14,193 nt of DNA, taken from the NCBI GenBank assembly GCA_964532085.1, contig CAZHHH010000074.1:1-14193 (forward strand), given 5' to 3'. The translations under genes and the position numbers were made by a program. Origin of the DNA: CAZHHH01 sp964532085 (GTDB taxonomy: Bacteria; Bacteroidota; Bacteroidia; Bacteroidales; Marinilabiliaceae). Below are positions 1-7,960 of the stretch, piece by piece (positions within the stretch are counted from its first letter, which is position 1; each line of letters starts with the position of its first letter). Below the pieces are notes generated by a model. It had not been told where the DNA came from and made no database searches. It was given only the letters and a program-made list of their open reading frames with translations.

Positions 1-142
1 AAAAATAAATTAAAAATTTTATTGTTTGTTTTTTCTATATAAAATATTGATATTTACATAATTGATATTTGTAAGTTAAACATATTGATTAAAAATAATT
101 AAATTATATAGCTTGTTTATTTTTTAATATTAAAACCAATGT

Positions 143-150
143 TAAATTTG
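143..150 (+). promoter_or_regulatory. Candidate -7 promoter element for the zapA transcription unit
   Basis: The octamer TAAATTTG fits the Bacteroidota -7 consensus TAnnTTTG exactly and lies 19 bases before the first start codon. No good TTG-type -33 element is seen at the usual 19-20 base spacing, so the match rests on the -7 box alone. The rest of 1-169 is extremely AT-rich and shows no coding potential. A second, poorer match (GATATTTG) lies at 64-71. Confidence 0.4.
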
Positions 151-169
151 TAGGAATATTTAATGTAAG

Positions 170-463
170 ATGATTAATCCAAATATTGAAATAGTAGTAC
201 AATTAGAAGAAAAAATTAATCTGTTAATTGAAAAGTATAATTCTGAGCGAAGTAATAATGAGATGCTTCGCAAGCAACTTTCTCAATTAACCGAGCAGTT
301 AGATAATTCTTCTAATGAGTATAGCATTTTGCAGGAAGATTATGAGAAGCTTAAAATGGCTAAAACCATTGAAGCTACAACTGATGATGTTAAAGATACT
401 AAATTGAGGATTAATCAAATTGTGCGGGATATAGATAAATGTATTGCCCTTTTAAATCGTTAA
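170..463 (+). CDS. Small coiled-coil protein encoded upstream of zapA
   Basis: This is a 97-residue soluble protein without signal peptide or membrane segment. Residues about 8-65 are rich in Glu, Lys, Gln and Leu with heptad-like spacing and should form a coiled coil. A short conserved-looking tail follows (RINQIVRDIDKCIALLNR). Small coiled-coil proteins of this type are commonly found directly before zapA in Bacteroidota. By position and shape it may be a ZapB-like division accessory that partners ZapA, but that role is inferred from context, not from a recognised motif. It is separated from zapA by 13 bases, so the two are very likely co-transcribed. The ATG at 170 is the first in-frame start and has no Shine-Dalgarno sequence, which is usual for this phylum. 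Confidence 0.8.
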   Translation: MINPNIEIVVQLEEKINLLIEKYNSERSNNEMLRKQLSQLTEQLDNSSNEYSILQEDYEKLKMAKTIEATTDDVKDTKLRINQIVRDIDKCIALLNR

Positions 464-476
464 ATGCCTGATAGTT

Positions 477-761
477 ATGAGTGAAAAGCTTTCTATAAAT
501 GTGAAGGTCGCTGAGCGTACTTATCCTTTACGAATATATCGTGAAGACGAGGAGCGTATTCGTCAGGCAGCAAAGATGATTAATGATAAAGTATTACAGT
601 ATAAGCAGCGTTATAGCGATAAAGATATTCAAGATTTTCTGGCAATGGCCGCTTTGCAATTTGTTATTCAAGTGATAGAACTTGAAAATAGTCAAGATAT
701 GTCACCTGTTTTAGATGCAGTTACGGCCTTGAATAATAAATTAAAAGATGTATTATCTTAG
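477..761 (+). CDS. zapA: Cell division protein ZapA
   Basis: The 94-residue product matches the ZapA family in length and layout. It has an N-terminal strand region (residues 4-22, INVKVAERTYPLRI) and a basic/acidic segment (REDEERIRQAAKMINDK) that leads into the globular head. A long C-terminal helix (about 45-94) follows, which forms the tetramerising coiled coil in characterised ZapA. ZapA binds FtsZ in the cytoplasm and cross-links protofilaments in the Z-ring. The gene follows the small coiled-coil gene after 13 bases and is followed by a strong hairpin with a T tract, so the two genes probably form one short operon. A six-codon frame beginning with the ATG at 464 ends inside the zapA start region and is too short to be a credible alternative start. 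Identification is firm at family level. Confidence 0.9.
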   Translation: MSEKLSINVKVAERTYPLRIYREDEERIRQAAKMINDKVLQYKQRYSDKDIQDFLAMAALQFVIQVIELENSQDMSPVLDAVTALNNKLKDVLS

Positions 762-807
762 TTAAAAGTTTGGCTGACTGATTTTTTTGTCATAAAAGGA
801 TAATTCC

Positions 808-869
808 GCATTTTTCATTAAATCTTTCTATAAAATGAGAGATATAAATATGAAAAATGCTTTTTTTTT
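808..869 (+). terminator. Strong hairpin plus T9 tract after zapA
   Basis: A perfect 11-bp inverted repeat (GCATTTTTCAT at 808-818, ATGAAAAATGC at 850-860) is followed at once by nine T residues (861-869). The 31-base interior contains a second possible 7-bp stem (822-828 with 837-843, one T-G wobble), so the transcript would form a long rod. The position and T tract fit an intrinsic terminator for the two-gene zapA unit. Confidence 0.8.
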
Positions 870-953
870 GCCAAAAATAAATTAATTTTAAAGACTACTT
901 TATTTTAAGGTAAAAAAAATATTAAAATAGGATAGTTTTAAAAATAAATATAT

Positions 954-2486
954 ATGGAAATAATAATAATAAGTATAGTAACATTTATAGTGGGTGGATT
1001 AATAGCGTGGTTGATTATTCGAACTATGTTTAAATCTCGCTCAGAAAAAATATTAAGAGAGGCTGAAATAGAGTCTGAAGTTATAAAAAAAGAGAAGATT
1101 TTAAAGGCTAAAGAGAAGTTTTTAGAACTAAAATCTAAGCACGAGAAAGAAATTTCTACTAGAAATAACAGAATCCATCAAGCTGAAAATAAATTAAAAC
1201 AACGCGAATTATCATTCTCACAAAGAATGGAAGATTTGCAAAGAAAAAATAAAGAAGTAGACTCAATACGTGATGGTTTAACTAGTCAAATAGAGCTAGT
1301 TAATAGAAAAACAGAAGAGCTAGAAAAAATGCACAAACAACAAGTTGCACAACTAGAAAGTATTTCAGGTTTTTCTGCAGATGAAGCTAAGGAGATGTTA
1401 ATTGAGTCACTAAAAGCTGAGGCTAGAACTGAAGCTATGTCATATATTAATGACATTATGGATGAAGCCAAGATTAATGCTAATAAAGAGTCCAAAAAGA
1501 TTGTACTTAGCACTATTCAAAGGGTAGCAACGGAGACTGCAATTGAGAATTCAGTAACTATTTTCCACATTGATTCTGATGAGATTAAAGGGCGAATTAT
1601 TGGACGCGAAGGAAGAAATATACGTGCGTTAGAGTCTGCAACAGGTGTTGAAATTATTGTTGATGATACTCCTGAGGCTATTGTTCTCTCTGCATTTGAC
1701 CCTATGCGTCGTGAAATTGCTCGTTTGGCACTTCACCAACTTGTAACGGACGGAAGAATCCACCCTGCAAGAATTGAAGAGGTGGTTAATAGAGTTAGAA
1801 AACAAGTGGAGGAGGAAGTGCTTGAAGTTGGTAAACGTACAGCTATTGACCTCGGAATTCACGGATTACATCCTGAGTTGATAAAACTTGTTGGTAAGAT
1901 GAAATATCGTTCATCATACGGTCAAAATCTACTGCAGCATAGCCGTGAAACAGCTAATTTATGTGGAATAATGGCAGCTGAGTTGGGTCTTAATGCAAAA
2001 CGTGCAAAACGTGCTGGGTTATTACACGATATTGGTAAAGTGTCTGATGAGGATCCAGAACTACCACACGCACTGTTAGGTATGAAACTAGCTGAGAAGT
2101 TTAAAGAGCGTGAAGATATCTGTAATGCTATTGGTGCTCACCACGATGAGATTGAGATGGAGACAATGATAGCTCCAATAATTCAAGTATGTGACGCTAT
2201 TTCTGGTGCAAGACCTGGTGCAAGACGTGAGGTTGTTGATGCTTACATTAAGAGATTGAAAGACCTTGAAGAGACTGCATTAAATTATCCAGGGGTTTTA
2301 AAAACTTATGCGATACAAGCGGGTAGAGAGTTGAGAGTGATTGTTGGTAGTGAAAAAGTATCAGATAAGGAGGCAGAAGAGCTGTCAATGGATATAGCTC
2401 GCAAGATTCAAACTGAAATGACATATCCAGGACAGATTAAGATAACAGTAATTCGTGAAACACGAGCTGTTAACTATGCAAAATAA
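954..2486 (+). CDS. rny: Ribonuclease Y
   Basis: The 510-residue product has the full RNase Y architecture and normal family length. It has an N-terminal membrane anchor (about residues 2-24) and a long charged coiled coil (about 30-180). The KH RNA-binding domain follows, with its GRIIGREGRNIRA loop around residues 211-223, then an HD metal-dependent hydrolase domain. Metal-ligand candidates are H329 (LLQHS), the H358-D359 pair (LLHDIGK) and H396/H397 (AHHDE). RNase Y is a membrane-tethered endonuclease that starts mRNA decay. The gene stands alone between two terminators. The ATG at 954 is chosen because it places the hydrophobic anchor directly at the N-terminus; no clear promoter box is seen in 870-953, where the best imperfect -7 match is TAGTTTTA at 933-940. 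No key residue is missing. Confidence 0.96.
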   Translation: MEIIIISIVTFIVGGLIAWLIIRTMFKSRSEKILREAEIESEVIKKEKILKAKEKFLELKSKHEKEISTRNNRIHQAENKLKQRELSFSQRMEDLQRKNKEVDSIRDGLTSQIELVNRKTEELEKMHKQQVAQLESISGFSADEAKEMLIESLKAEARTEAMSYINDIMDEAKINANKESKKIVLSTIQRVATETAIENSVTIFHIDSDEIKGRIIGREGRNIRALESATGVEIIVDDTPEAIVLSAFDPMRREIARLALHQLVTDGRIHPARIEEVVNRVRKQVEEEVLEVGKRTAIDLGIHGLHPELIKLVGKMKYRSSYGQNLLQHSRETANLCGIMAAELGLNAKRAKRAGLLHDIGKVSDEDPELPHALLGMKLAEKFKEREDICNAIGAHHDEIEMETMIAPIIQVCDAISGARPGARREVVDAYIKRLKDLEETALNYPGVLKTYAIQAGRELRVIVGSEKVSDKEAEELSMDIARKIQTEMTYPGQIKITVIRETRAVNYAK

Positions 2487-2506
2487 AAAACATTGAAAAC
2501 TATAAT

Positions 2507-2540
2507 AAAAGGCGTGATAAAATAATTGTCGCGCCTTTTT
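2507..2540 (+). terminator. rny: Intrinsic terminator after rny
   Basis: AAAAGGCGTG (2507-2516) pairs with CGCGCCTTTT (2530-2539) around a 13-base loop, with one T-G wobble. The G+C-rich core stands out from its AT-rich surroundings and is followed by a T run ending at 2540. It lies 20 bases after the rny stop codon. Only 22 bases separate it from the next start codon. Confidence 0.85.
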
Positions 2541-2562
2541 ATATCTTATAAATCACTAAAAA

Positions 2563-3543
2563 ATGGCTATTATCGAAAATAAGCGAGTCTTGGTAACAGG
2601 TGGTGCTGGTTTTATTGGATCAAATATTATAGATAAAATAATTAATCAAAATAATAAGGTTATTTGCCTTGATAATTTTAGCACTGGTAAACGAGAAAAC
2701 ATCCAAAAACATCTTTCAAATCCTAATTTTAAACTAATTGAAGGAGATATTCGTGATTATGAAATTTGTAAAATAGCCACTCAAAATGTTGATATCGTGT
2801 TGCACCAAGCTGCTTTGGGCTCGGTTCCACGTTCTGTAAATGACCCGATTACTAGTAATGATGTTAATGTTAGTGGATTTATAAATATTATTATTGCAGC
2901 TCGTGACAATGGCGTTAAACGTATTGTTTATGCAGCAAGTAGTTCCACTTATGGAGATAGCAAAAGTTTACCAAAGGTGGAGGATGTTATTGGCAAACCT
3001 TTATCACCCTATGCAATCACAAAATATGTAAATGAGTTATATGCTGATGTTTTCTCAAAGTTGTATGATTTAGAGTTAGTTGGGTTAAGATATTTTAATG
3101 TTTTTGGTCCTAAACAAGACCCTTTCGGTGCTTATGCAGCTGTTATTCCGCTTTTTGTGAAAGCATTAAAAAATGGTGAGCAACCTAAGGTGAATGGAGA
3201 TGGCTCATTCTCACGTGATTTTACTTTTGTGGCTAATGTGGTGCAGGTGAATGAGAAAGCTGCTACTACTTCAAATAAAGATGCAATTAATACTGTCTAT
3301 AATGTTGCTTGTGGCGAACAAACTTCTCTAAATGAGCTAATAACTTCTATAAAAGATGCAATGAAAAGCGAAGGGAGAGATGTTGATAATATATTGCCAA
3401 TTTATGGTCCTGAAAGAGTGGGTGATGTGCCTCACTCTTTGGCCTCCATTGAAAAGGCTAAAAATTTACTAAACTATAAGCCATCGCATATGTTTAATGA
3501 GGGACTGAATGAAACAATTAAGTGGTATCTTAAAAATATATAA
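2563..3543 (+). CDS. wbpP: WbpP-type UDP-N-acetylglucosamine 4-epimerase (extended SDR)
   Basis: This 326-residue NAD-dependent epimerase/dehydratase should interconvert UDP-GlcNAc and UDP-GalNAc (or the matching uronic acids) for surface polysaccharide. The Rossmann motif GGAGFIG is at residues 13-19, D37 follows the second strand, and the catalytic region has S126-S128/T129 with the Y150-x3-K154 pair. Stretches such as LHQAALGSVPRS, the DPITSN motif, ASSSTYGD, SPYAITKYVNELYADVFS and NVFGPKQDPFGAYAAVIP are recalled as very close to Pseudomonas aeruginosa WbpP. That favours this subgroup over GalE. The segment after the NGDGSFSRDFTF motif reads VANVVQVN, where the family usually has an acidic residue in place of the Ala. 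The gene heads the nucleotide-sugar block. Exact substrate preference cannot be settled from sequence alone. Confidence 0.85.
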   Translation: MAIIENKRVLVTGGAGFIGSNIIDKIINQNNKVICLDNFSTGKRENIQKHLSNPNFKLIEGDIRDYEICKIATQNVDIVLHQAALGSVPRSVNDPITSNDVNVSGFINIIIAARDNGVKRIVYAASSSTYGDSKSLPKVEDVIGKPLSPYAITKYVNELYADVFSKLYDLELVGLRYFNVFGPKQDPFGAYAAVIPLFVKALKNGEQPKVNGDGSFSRDFTFVANVVQVNEKAATTSNKDAINTVYNVACGEQTSLNELITSIKDAMKSEGRDVDNILPIYGPERVGDVPHSLASIEKAKNLLNYKPSHMFNEGLNETIKWYLKNI

Positions 3544-3572
3544 CTCATACATAGATATATATAACAAAACAT

Positions 3573-3580
3573 TAGATTTG
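3573..3580 (+). promoter_or_regulatory. gmd: Candidate -7 promoter element before gmd
   Basis: TAGATTTG matches the Bacteroidota TAnnTTTG -7 box exactly. It lies in the 78-base gap between wbpP and gmd, 41 bases ahead of the gmd start. No convincing TTG element is present at the -33 position, so this promoter is plausible but weakly supported. Confidence 0.4.
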
Positions 3581-3621
3581 CAGTATAATTAGAATTATTA
3601 AATAAAAGTTAGCATATAAAG

Positions 3622-4737
3622 ATGTCAAAAGTAGCATTAATTACAGGAGTTACTGGTCAAGATGGAGCATATCTTGCTGAGTATCTGTTGAAAAAGGGAT
3701 ATGTTGTACACGGAATAAAAAGAAGAACTTCTCTTTTTAATACCGATAGAATAGATCACATATATCAAGATCCTCATACGAAAAACAGGAATTTTATATT
3801 ACATTATGGAGATTTAACAGATACATCAAATATAACACGCATTGTGCAAGAGACTCAGCCAGATGAGATTTATAATTTGGCAGCAATGTCGCACGTGGGT
3901 GTTAGTTTTGATAATCCTGAATATACTGCTAATGCTGATGGTATCGGAACTTTAAGATTTCTTGAAGCTATACGATTATTAGGATTGAGTAAAAAAACTA
4001 AGTTTTATCAAGCTTCTACAAGTGAATTGTATGGCCTGGTACAAGAGATTCCACAAAAAGAGAGTACACCTTTCTACCCACGCTCGCCTTATGCTGTAGC
4101 AAAATTATATGCTTATTGGATTACAGTTAATTATCGTGAAGCGTATGATATTTTTGCTTGTAATGGTATTTTGTTTAATCACGAATCGCCTATCAGAGGA
4201 GAAACGTTTGTTACACGAAAAATTACAAGGGCTGTATCACGAATAGGTTTAAATTTGCAAGAAAAACTTTATTTAGGAAATCTTTCTGCAAAAAGAGATT
4301 GGGGACACGCTAAGGATTATGTAAAGGCAATGTATCTGATGCTTCAACAAGAAAAACCAGAGGACTTTGTTATTGCTACTGGTGTTACGACTGAAGTGAG
4401 AGATTTTGTTAGAAAATCTTTTGAGTATTTAGGCTGTGAAATAGAGTTTAGAGGTGAAGGAGTTGATGAAAAAGGGTGGATTATTGGATGTGACAATGAA
4501 GAATATAAACATCTTGAAGGTAAATGTGTTGTGGAGGTTGACCCACGTTATTTTAGGCCTACAGAAGTTGAGTTGCTAATTGGTGACCCAACAAAGGCTA
4601 AAGAAAAATTAGGGTGGAAACCGAAATATGATTTAGATGCTTTAGTTGAAGATATGATGAAGTCTGATCTACAGCTAATGAAGAAGGATAAATATTTACA
4701 AGATAGTGGATTTAAAACGTTAAATTATTTTGAGTAA
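3622..4737 (+). CDS. gmd: GDP-mannose 4,6-dehydratase
   Basis: This cytoplasmic enzyme converts GDP-D-mannose to GDP-4-keto-6-deoxy-D-mannose, the first step to GDP-L-fucose. The 371-residue protein has the normal family length. It has the NADP-binding GVTGQDG motif (residues 9-15) and the RRTSLFNTDRID segment that contacts the cofactor phosphate. The catalytic set is T133, E135 (STSELYG) and Y157-x3-K161 (YAVAK). The substrate-side stretch FNHESPIRGETFVTRKIT and the SAKRDWGHAKDYV motif are both classical Gmd signatures. The stop codon overlaps the start of fcl by one base (TAATG), so the two are translationally coupled and make consecutive enzymes of one pathway. No defects are seen. Confidence 0.96.
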   Translation: MSKVALITGVTGQDGAYLAEYLLKKGYVVHGIKRRTSLFNTDRIDHIYQDPHTKNRNFILHYGDLTDTSNITRIVQETQPDEIYNLAAMSHVGVSFDNPEYTANADGIGTLRFLEAIRLLGLSKKTKFYQASTSELYGLVQEIPQKESTPFYPRSPYAVAKLYAYWITVNYREAYDIFACNGILFNHESPIRGETFVTRKITRAVSRIGLNLQEKLYLGNLSAKRDWGHAKDYVKAMYLMLQQEKPEDFVIATGVTTEVRDFVRKSFEYLGCEIEFRGEGVDEKGWIIGCDNEEYKHLEGKCVVEVDPRYFRPTEVELLIGDPTKAKEKLGWKPKYDLDALVEDMMKSDLQLMKKDKYLQDSGFKTLNYFE

Positions 4738-5825
4738 TGAAGAAAAAAAGTAAGATTTTTGTAGCTGGACATCGTGGTTTGGTTGGTTCGGCAATAACAC
4801 GTTTATTACAAAAGGAAGGGTATACAAATTTGCTACTCCCAACACGTGAGGAGTTAAATTTATTAGATAACAACGCTGTAGATGAGTTTTTTGAAAAAGA
4901 AAAACCAGAGTTTGTATTCCTTGCTGCTGCTAAAGTTGGTGGTATTGTTGCTAATAATAGCTATAGAGCTGATTTTATATATCAAAATATTCAAATTCAA
5001 AATAATGTAATTCATTCTGCTTGGAAGTATGGGGTTGAAAAATTGCTCTTTTTGGGTAGCTCTTGTATCTATCCTAAAGAGTCGCCACAACCTATGAAAG
5101 AGGAGTATATGCTTACAGGTCCGTTAGAATATACTAATGAGCCTTATGCAATTGCAAAAATTGCAGGAATGAATATGTGTGAATCTTTTAACCTGCAGTA
5201 TGGTACTAACTTTATTTCAGTTATGCCAACTAATCTATATGGCGAAAATGATAATTATGATTTGAAAACTTCACACGTACTACCTGCATTAATACGAAAA
5301 ATGCATTTAGCGCAAGCTCTCTTAGATGAGGATTTTGATGCTATTCGTCACGATTTAATTAAAAGACCTTTTGAAGGTGTGCAAAGTTTCTTGGGAAATA
5401 AAGAGTTGACAAAAGTGTTAGAAGAGTATGGAATTTTTGTTGTTAATAACTCTGTCGAACTAAGATTGTGGGGAAGTGGCGAACCGCGTCGAGAGTTTCT
5501 ACATTCTGATGATTTGGCTGAAGCACTTTTACATATTATGAAAAAGATCTCTTTTGACGATATAGTGAAAGAGCGTGGTATGACTGAGGTTAGAAATACT
5601 CATATTAATATTGGTTCAGGTAAAGACCAAACTATTGCAGAATTAGCTGAGATAGTTAAGAAAATTGTAGGATTTGAAGGAAACATTAACTGGGATGCTG
5701 AGAAACCTGATGGAACATATCAGAAATTATTAGATATTTCAAGAATTAAAAAATTAGGTTGGAAACCCAAAATGACTCTTAAAAAAGGAGTTAAAATGGT
5801 ATATAATCAATATTTAACAGAATAA
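4737..5825 (+). CDS. fcl: GDP-L-fucose synthase (GDP-4-keto-6-deoxymannose 3,5-epimerase/4-reductase)
   Basis: This enzyme performs the epimerisation and NADPH reduction that turn the Gmd product into GDP-L-fucose. It has the GHRGLVG cofactor motif near the N-terminus and the catalytic triad S108 (SSCIYP), Y137 and K141 (YAIAK). Further signatures are AAAKVGGI, VMPTNLYG and WGSGEPRREFLH. At 362 residues it is about 40 longer than the E. coli enzyme. The extra length is an insertion of about 40 residues, roughly 195-238, between the HVLPALIRKMH helix and the RLWGSG strand; similar insertions are known in Bacteroidota homologues. It starts inside the gmd stop codon. The product GDP-L-fucose feeds fucosylation of capsule, O-antigen or surface glycoproteins; no fucosyltransferase is in this window. 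Confidence 0.95.
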   Translation: MKKKSKIFVAGHRGLVGSAITRLLQKEGYTNLLLPTREELNLLDNNAVDEFFEKEKPEFVFLAAAKVGGIVANNSYRADFIYQNIQIQNNVIHSAWKYGVEKLLFLGSSCIYPKESPQPMKEEYMLTGPLEYTNEPYAIAKIAGMNMCESFNLQYGTNFISVMPTNLYGENDNYDLKTSHVLPALIRKMHLAQALLDEDFDAIRHDLIKRPFEGVQSFLGNKELTKVLEEYGIFVVNNSVELRLWGSGEPRREFLHSDDLAEALLHIMKKISFDDIVKERGMTEVRNTHINIGSGKDQTIAELAEIVKKIVGFEGNINWDAEKPDGTYQKLLDISRIKKLGWKPKMTLKKGVKMVYNQYLTE

Positions 5826-5841
5826 AATTTAGAGAATAGTT

Positions 5842-7014
5842 ATGTTTAATTTTGACAAAATTGTAGATAGAGAAAATACAAGAGCTTTAAAACTGGAAAG
5901 AAGAAAAGCTCTTTTCAATAATGAAAATGTTATTCCTCTTTGGGTTGCAGATATGGATTTTGAAGTAGCTCCTGCTATTGAAAATGCTATAAAAGAACGA
6001 CTTGAGCATCCTTTATTTGGTTATTCTGTTAGGCCAGAGGTGTTTTTGTCTACAATTCAAAATTGGCAATTAAACAAAAATAACTGGAAAGTTGAGCCTG
6101 ATTGGATTGAGTTTTCACCCGGAGTTGTGCCAAGTCTAGGTATAGCCGTTCAGGCTTTTACTCAACCGGGTGAGGGGGTTATAATTCAGCCTCCAGTTTA
6201 TCACCCTTTCTTCAGTGTTGTAAAAGATTTTGATAGAAAAGTTGTTGAAAATAATTTATTGGAAACAGAGAATGGATATGAGATAGATTTTGATCATTTT
6301 GAAGAGTTAGCATCTGACCCAAGCAACAGACTTTTCATTTTATGTCATCCACATAACCCTGTTGGAAGAGTATGGACAAAAGAGGAGCTTCAAAAAATAG
6401 GTGAGATATGTGTTAGACATAATGTTGTCATAATTTCGGATGAAATACATTCAGATTTAACTCTTTTTGGTCATAAACATATACCTATGGCGTCTATTTC
6501 TAACGAAATATCTAATATTACAATTACTTGTACGTCACCAAGTAAAACTTTTAATCTGGCTGGATTAAGTACCGCTTATATTATTGCAGAAAATAGTGAT
6601 TTGCTAAAAGCTATGAGAAAATATATTCTTGGTAATCATTTGCATATGGGTAATACTTTTGGTGCTTTAGCCCTTGAAGCTGCATATAATGAGTCAGAAG
6701 ATTGGCTAAAGGCGTTAATTGAATATCTAGAAAATAATGCTCGTTATGTTAAAAAGTTTTTTGAAGAGAAGTTGCCAGAGATAAAAGTTAGTGATTTACA
6801 GGGTACTTATTTGATGTGGATAGATTTTAGAGCTTGGAATTTAAGAGCTGCACAGTTAAGGGAGTTTATGACAACTAAAGCTGGATTAGGATTAAATGAT
6901 GGCTTAAGTTTTGGAAGAAGTGGGGAGGGATTTATGAGACTAAATATTGCTACATCTAGAGTTATTCTAGAAAAAGCTCTAAATAATCTTTATGAAGCTG
7001 CAAAACAAAGGTAA
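5842..7014 (+). CDS. PLP-dependent aminotransferase-fold C-S lyase, MalY/PatB type
   Basis: This 390-residue fold-type I PLP enzyme resembles the MalY/PatB branch, whose members mostly cleave cystathionine or cysteine (beta-C-S lyase) rather than transaminate. Supporting signatures are IPLWVADMDF near residues 31-40, HPLFGYS, and SPGVVPSLGIAVQAF. The cofactor residues are N172 (HNPVGR), D200 (SDEIHSDL), the Schiff-base lysine K235 (SPSKTFNLAGL) and the carboxylate-binding R366. The likely reaction is cystathionine to homocysteine, pyruvate and ammonia, or cysteine desulfhydration; the true substrate is not readable from the sequence. It starts 16 bases after fcl and is probably in the same transcript, although it has no obvious link to fucose synthesis. 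All expected residues are present. Confidence 0.88.
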   Translation: MFNFDKIVDRENTRALKLERRKALFNNENVIPLWVADMDFEVAPAIENAIKERLEHPLFGYSVRPEVFLSTIQNWQLNKNNWKVEPDWIEFSPGVVPSLGIAVQAFTQPGEGVIIQPPVYHPFFSVVKDFDRKVVENNLLETENGYEIDFDHFEELASDPSNRLFILCHPHNPVGRVWTKEELQKIGEICVRHNVVIISDEIHSDLTLFGHKHIPMASISNEISNITITCTSPSKTFNLAGLSTAYIIAENSDLLKAMRKYILGNHLHMGNTFGALALEAAYNESEDWLKALIEYLENNARYVKKFFEEKLPEIKVSDLQGTYLMWIDFRAWNLRAAQLREFMTTKAGLGLNDGLSFGRSGEGFMRLNIATSRVILEKALNNLYEAAKQR

Positions 7015-7055
7015 CTTTCTATTGTTAAATAGATGTAATTAAAAAAGTAACTATT

Positions 7056-7877
7056 ATGAGAAAAATTTCTTCTTTAAATCTGATTTTATTAGCATTCTTA
7101 TTTGTACTATCTATTTCTGCATTTTATTCTTGCTCATCTGTTCCTTTAACAGGACGAAAGCAACTCAATCTTATTCCAAATTCTGAAATAATGGCTATGA
7201 GTTTTAGTCAATATGATGAGTTTTTGAAGGAGAATAAGCTTTCCACAAACAAAACACAAACAGATTTAGTGAAAAAAGTAGGAAATAAAATATCAGCTGC
7301 AGTTGAGGATTATTTTCGACAAAATGGTATGAGTAGCCAGCTTAAAGGATTTAATTGGGAGTTTAATTTAGTTGCTGATGATACTCCTAATGCGTGGTGT
7401 ATGCCAGGTGGTAAGGTGGTTTTTTATGAAGGTATTCTTCCTATTACTCAAACTGAGGCTGGTATTGCTGTGGTTATGGGACATGAGATTGCGCATGCTG
7501 TGGCCAAACATGGTAGTGAACGAATGACTCAACAATTGGCCACTCAGATGGGAGGAATGGCTTTGGATATTGCAATGTCAAATAAGCCCGAACAAACTCG
7601 TGCTATATACCAAACAGCTTATGGTATAACCACTCAAGTTGGTGTACTTCTTCCATATTCGCGTACCCACGAAGCTGAAGCGGATAGATTAGGACTAATA
7701 TTTATGGCTATGGCAGGTTATAATCCTAATGAAGCTGTGAGTTTTTGGCAAAGAATGGATAATCTATCCTCTGGTGGCAATACACCAGCATTTTTAAGTA
7801 CGCATCCAAGTAATAAAAAGCGAATAGCTAATATACAAAAGCAACTTCCAGACGCATTAAAATACTATAAAAAATAA
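7056..7877 (+). CDS. M48-family zinc metallopeptidase, predicted lipoprotein
   Basis: The 273-residue protein begins with a lipoprotein signal: a basic start, a hydrophobic core at residues 7-22 and a lipobox FYSC with C26 as the lipidated residue. The peptidase domain carries the zinc motif HEIAH (H143, E144, H147) and the third ligand E206 with D210 in the EAEAD motif, as in M48 enzymes. Periplasmic relatives (LoiP and BepA-like proteases) act in outer-membrane protein quality control, so a similar role is inferred. The residues after C26 (SSVPLTGRKQ) have no acidic cluster of the kind that exports Bacteroidota lipoproteins to the cell surface. The protein therefore probably faces the periplasm. 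It follows the PLP gene after 41 bases, which contain a small 6-bp hairpin. Confidence 0.9.
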   Translation: MRKISSLNLILLAFLFVLSISAFYSCSSVPLTGRKQLNLIPNSEIMAMSFSQYDEFLKENKLSTNKTQTDLVKKVGNKISAAVEDYFRQNGMSSQLKGFNWEFNLVADDTPNAWCMPGGKVVFYEGILPITQTEAGIAVVMGHEIAHAVAKHGSERMTQQLATQMGGMALDIAMSNKPEQTRAIYQTAYGITTQVGVLLPYSRTHEAEADRLGLIFMAMAGYNPNEAVSFWQRMDNLSSGGNTPAFLSTHPSNKKRIANIQKQLPDALKYYKK

Positions 7878-7960
7878 ATAACCATTAAAACACAATCTTT
7901 TTTATTAATTATCCGTAATATGAAATTATGGAAAAATGATTATTATAAAAGAGATTGAAG

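Noticed and set aside
1..169. Possible tail of an upstream gene or a structured RNA in the left-edge AT-rich stretch
   Set aside because: No frame shows coding character and no stable inverted repeat was seen; it is treated as the leader of the zapA unit.
1286..1862. Two minus-strand open frames (1286-1513 and 1629-1862)
   Set aside because: Both lie inside rny, over the coiled-coil and KH regions, and their products resemble no family.
4863..5090. 75-codon minus-strand open frame
   Set aside because: Antisense to the conserved cofactor and catalytic region of fcl; no recognisable product.
4911..5825. Possible frameshift or fusion explaining the extra length of Fcl
   Set aside because: The frame is continuous, motifs on both sides are intact, and an insertion of this size at this place is known in Bacteroidota Fcl proteins.
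7018..7033. Perfect 6-bp hairpin (TCTATT, GTTA loop, AATAGA) after the PLP lyase gene
   Set aside because: No T tract follows and the stem is A+T-rich, so it is not called as a terminator; probably chance in AT-rich DNA.
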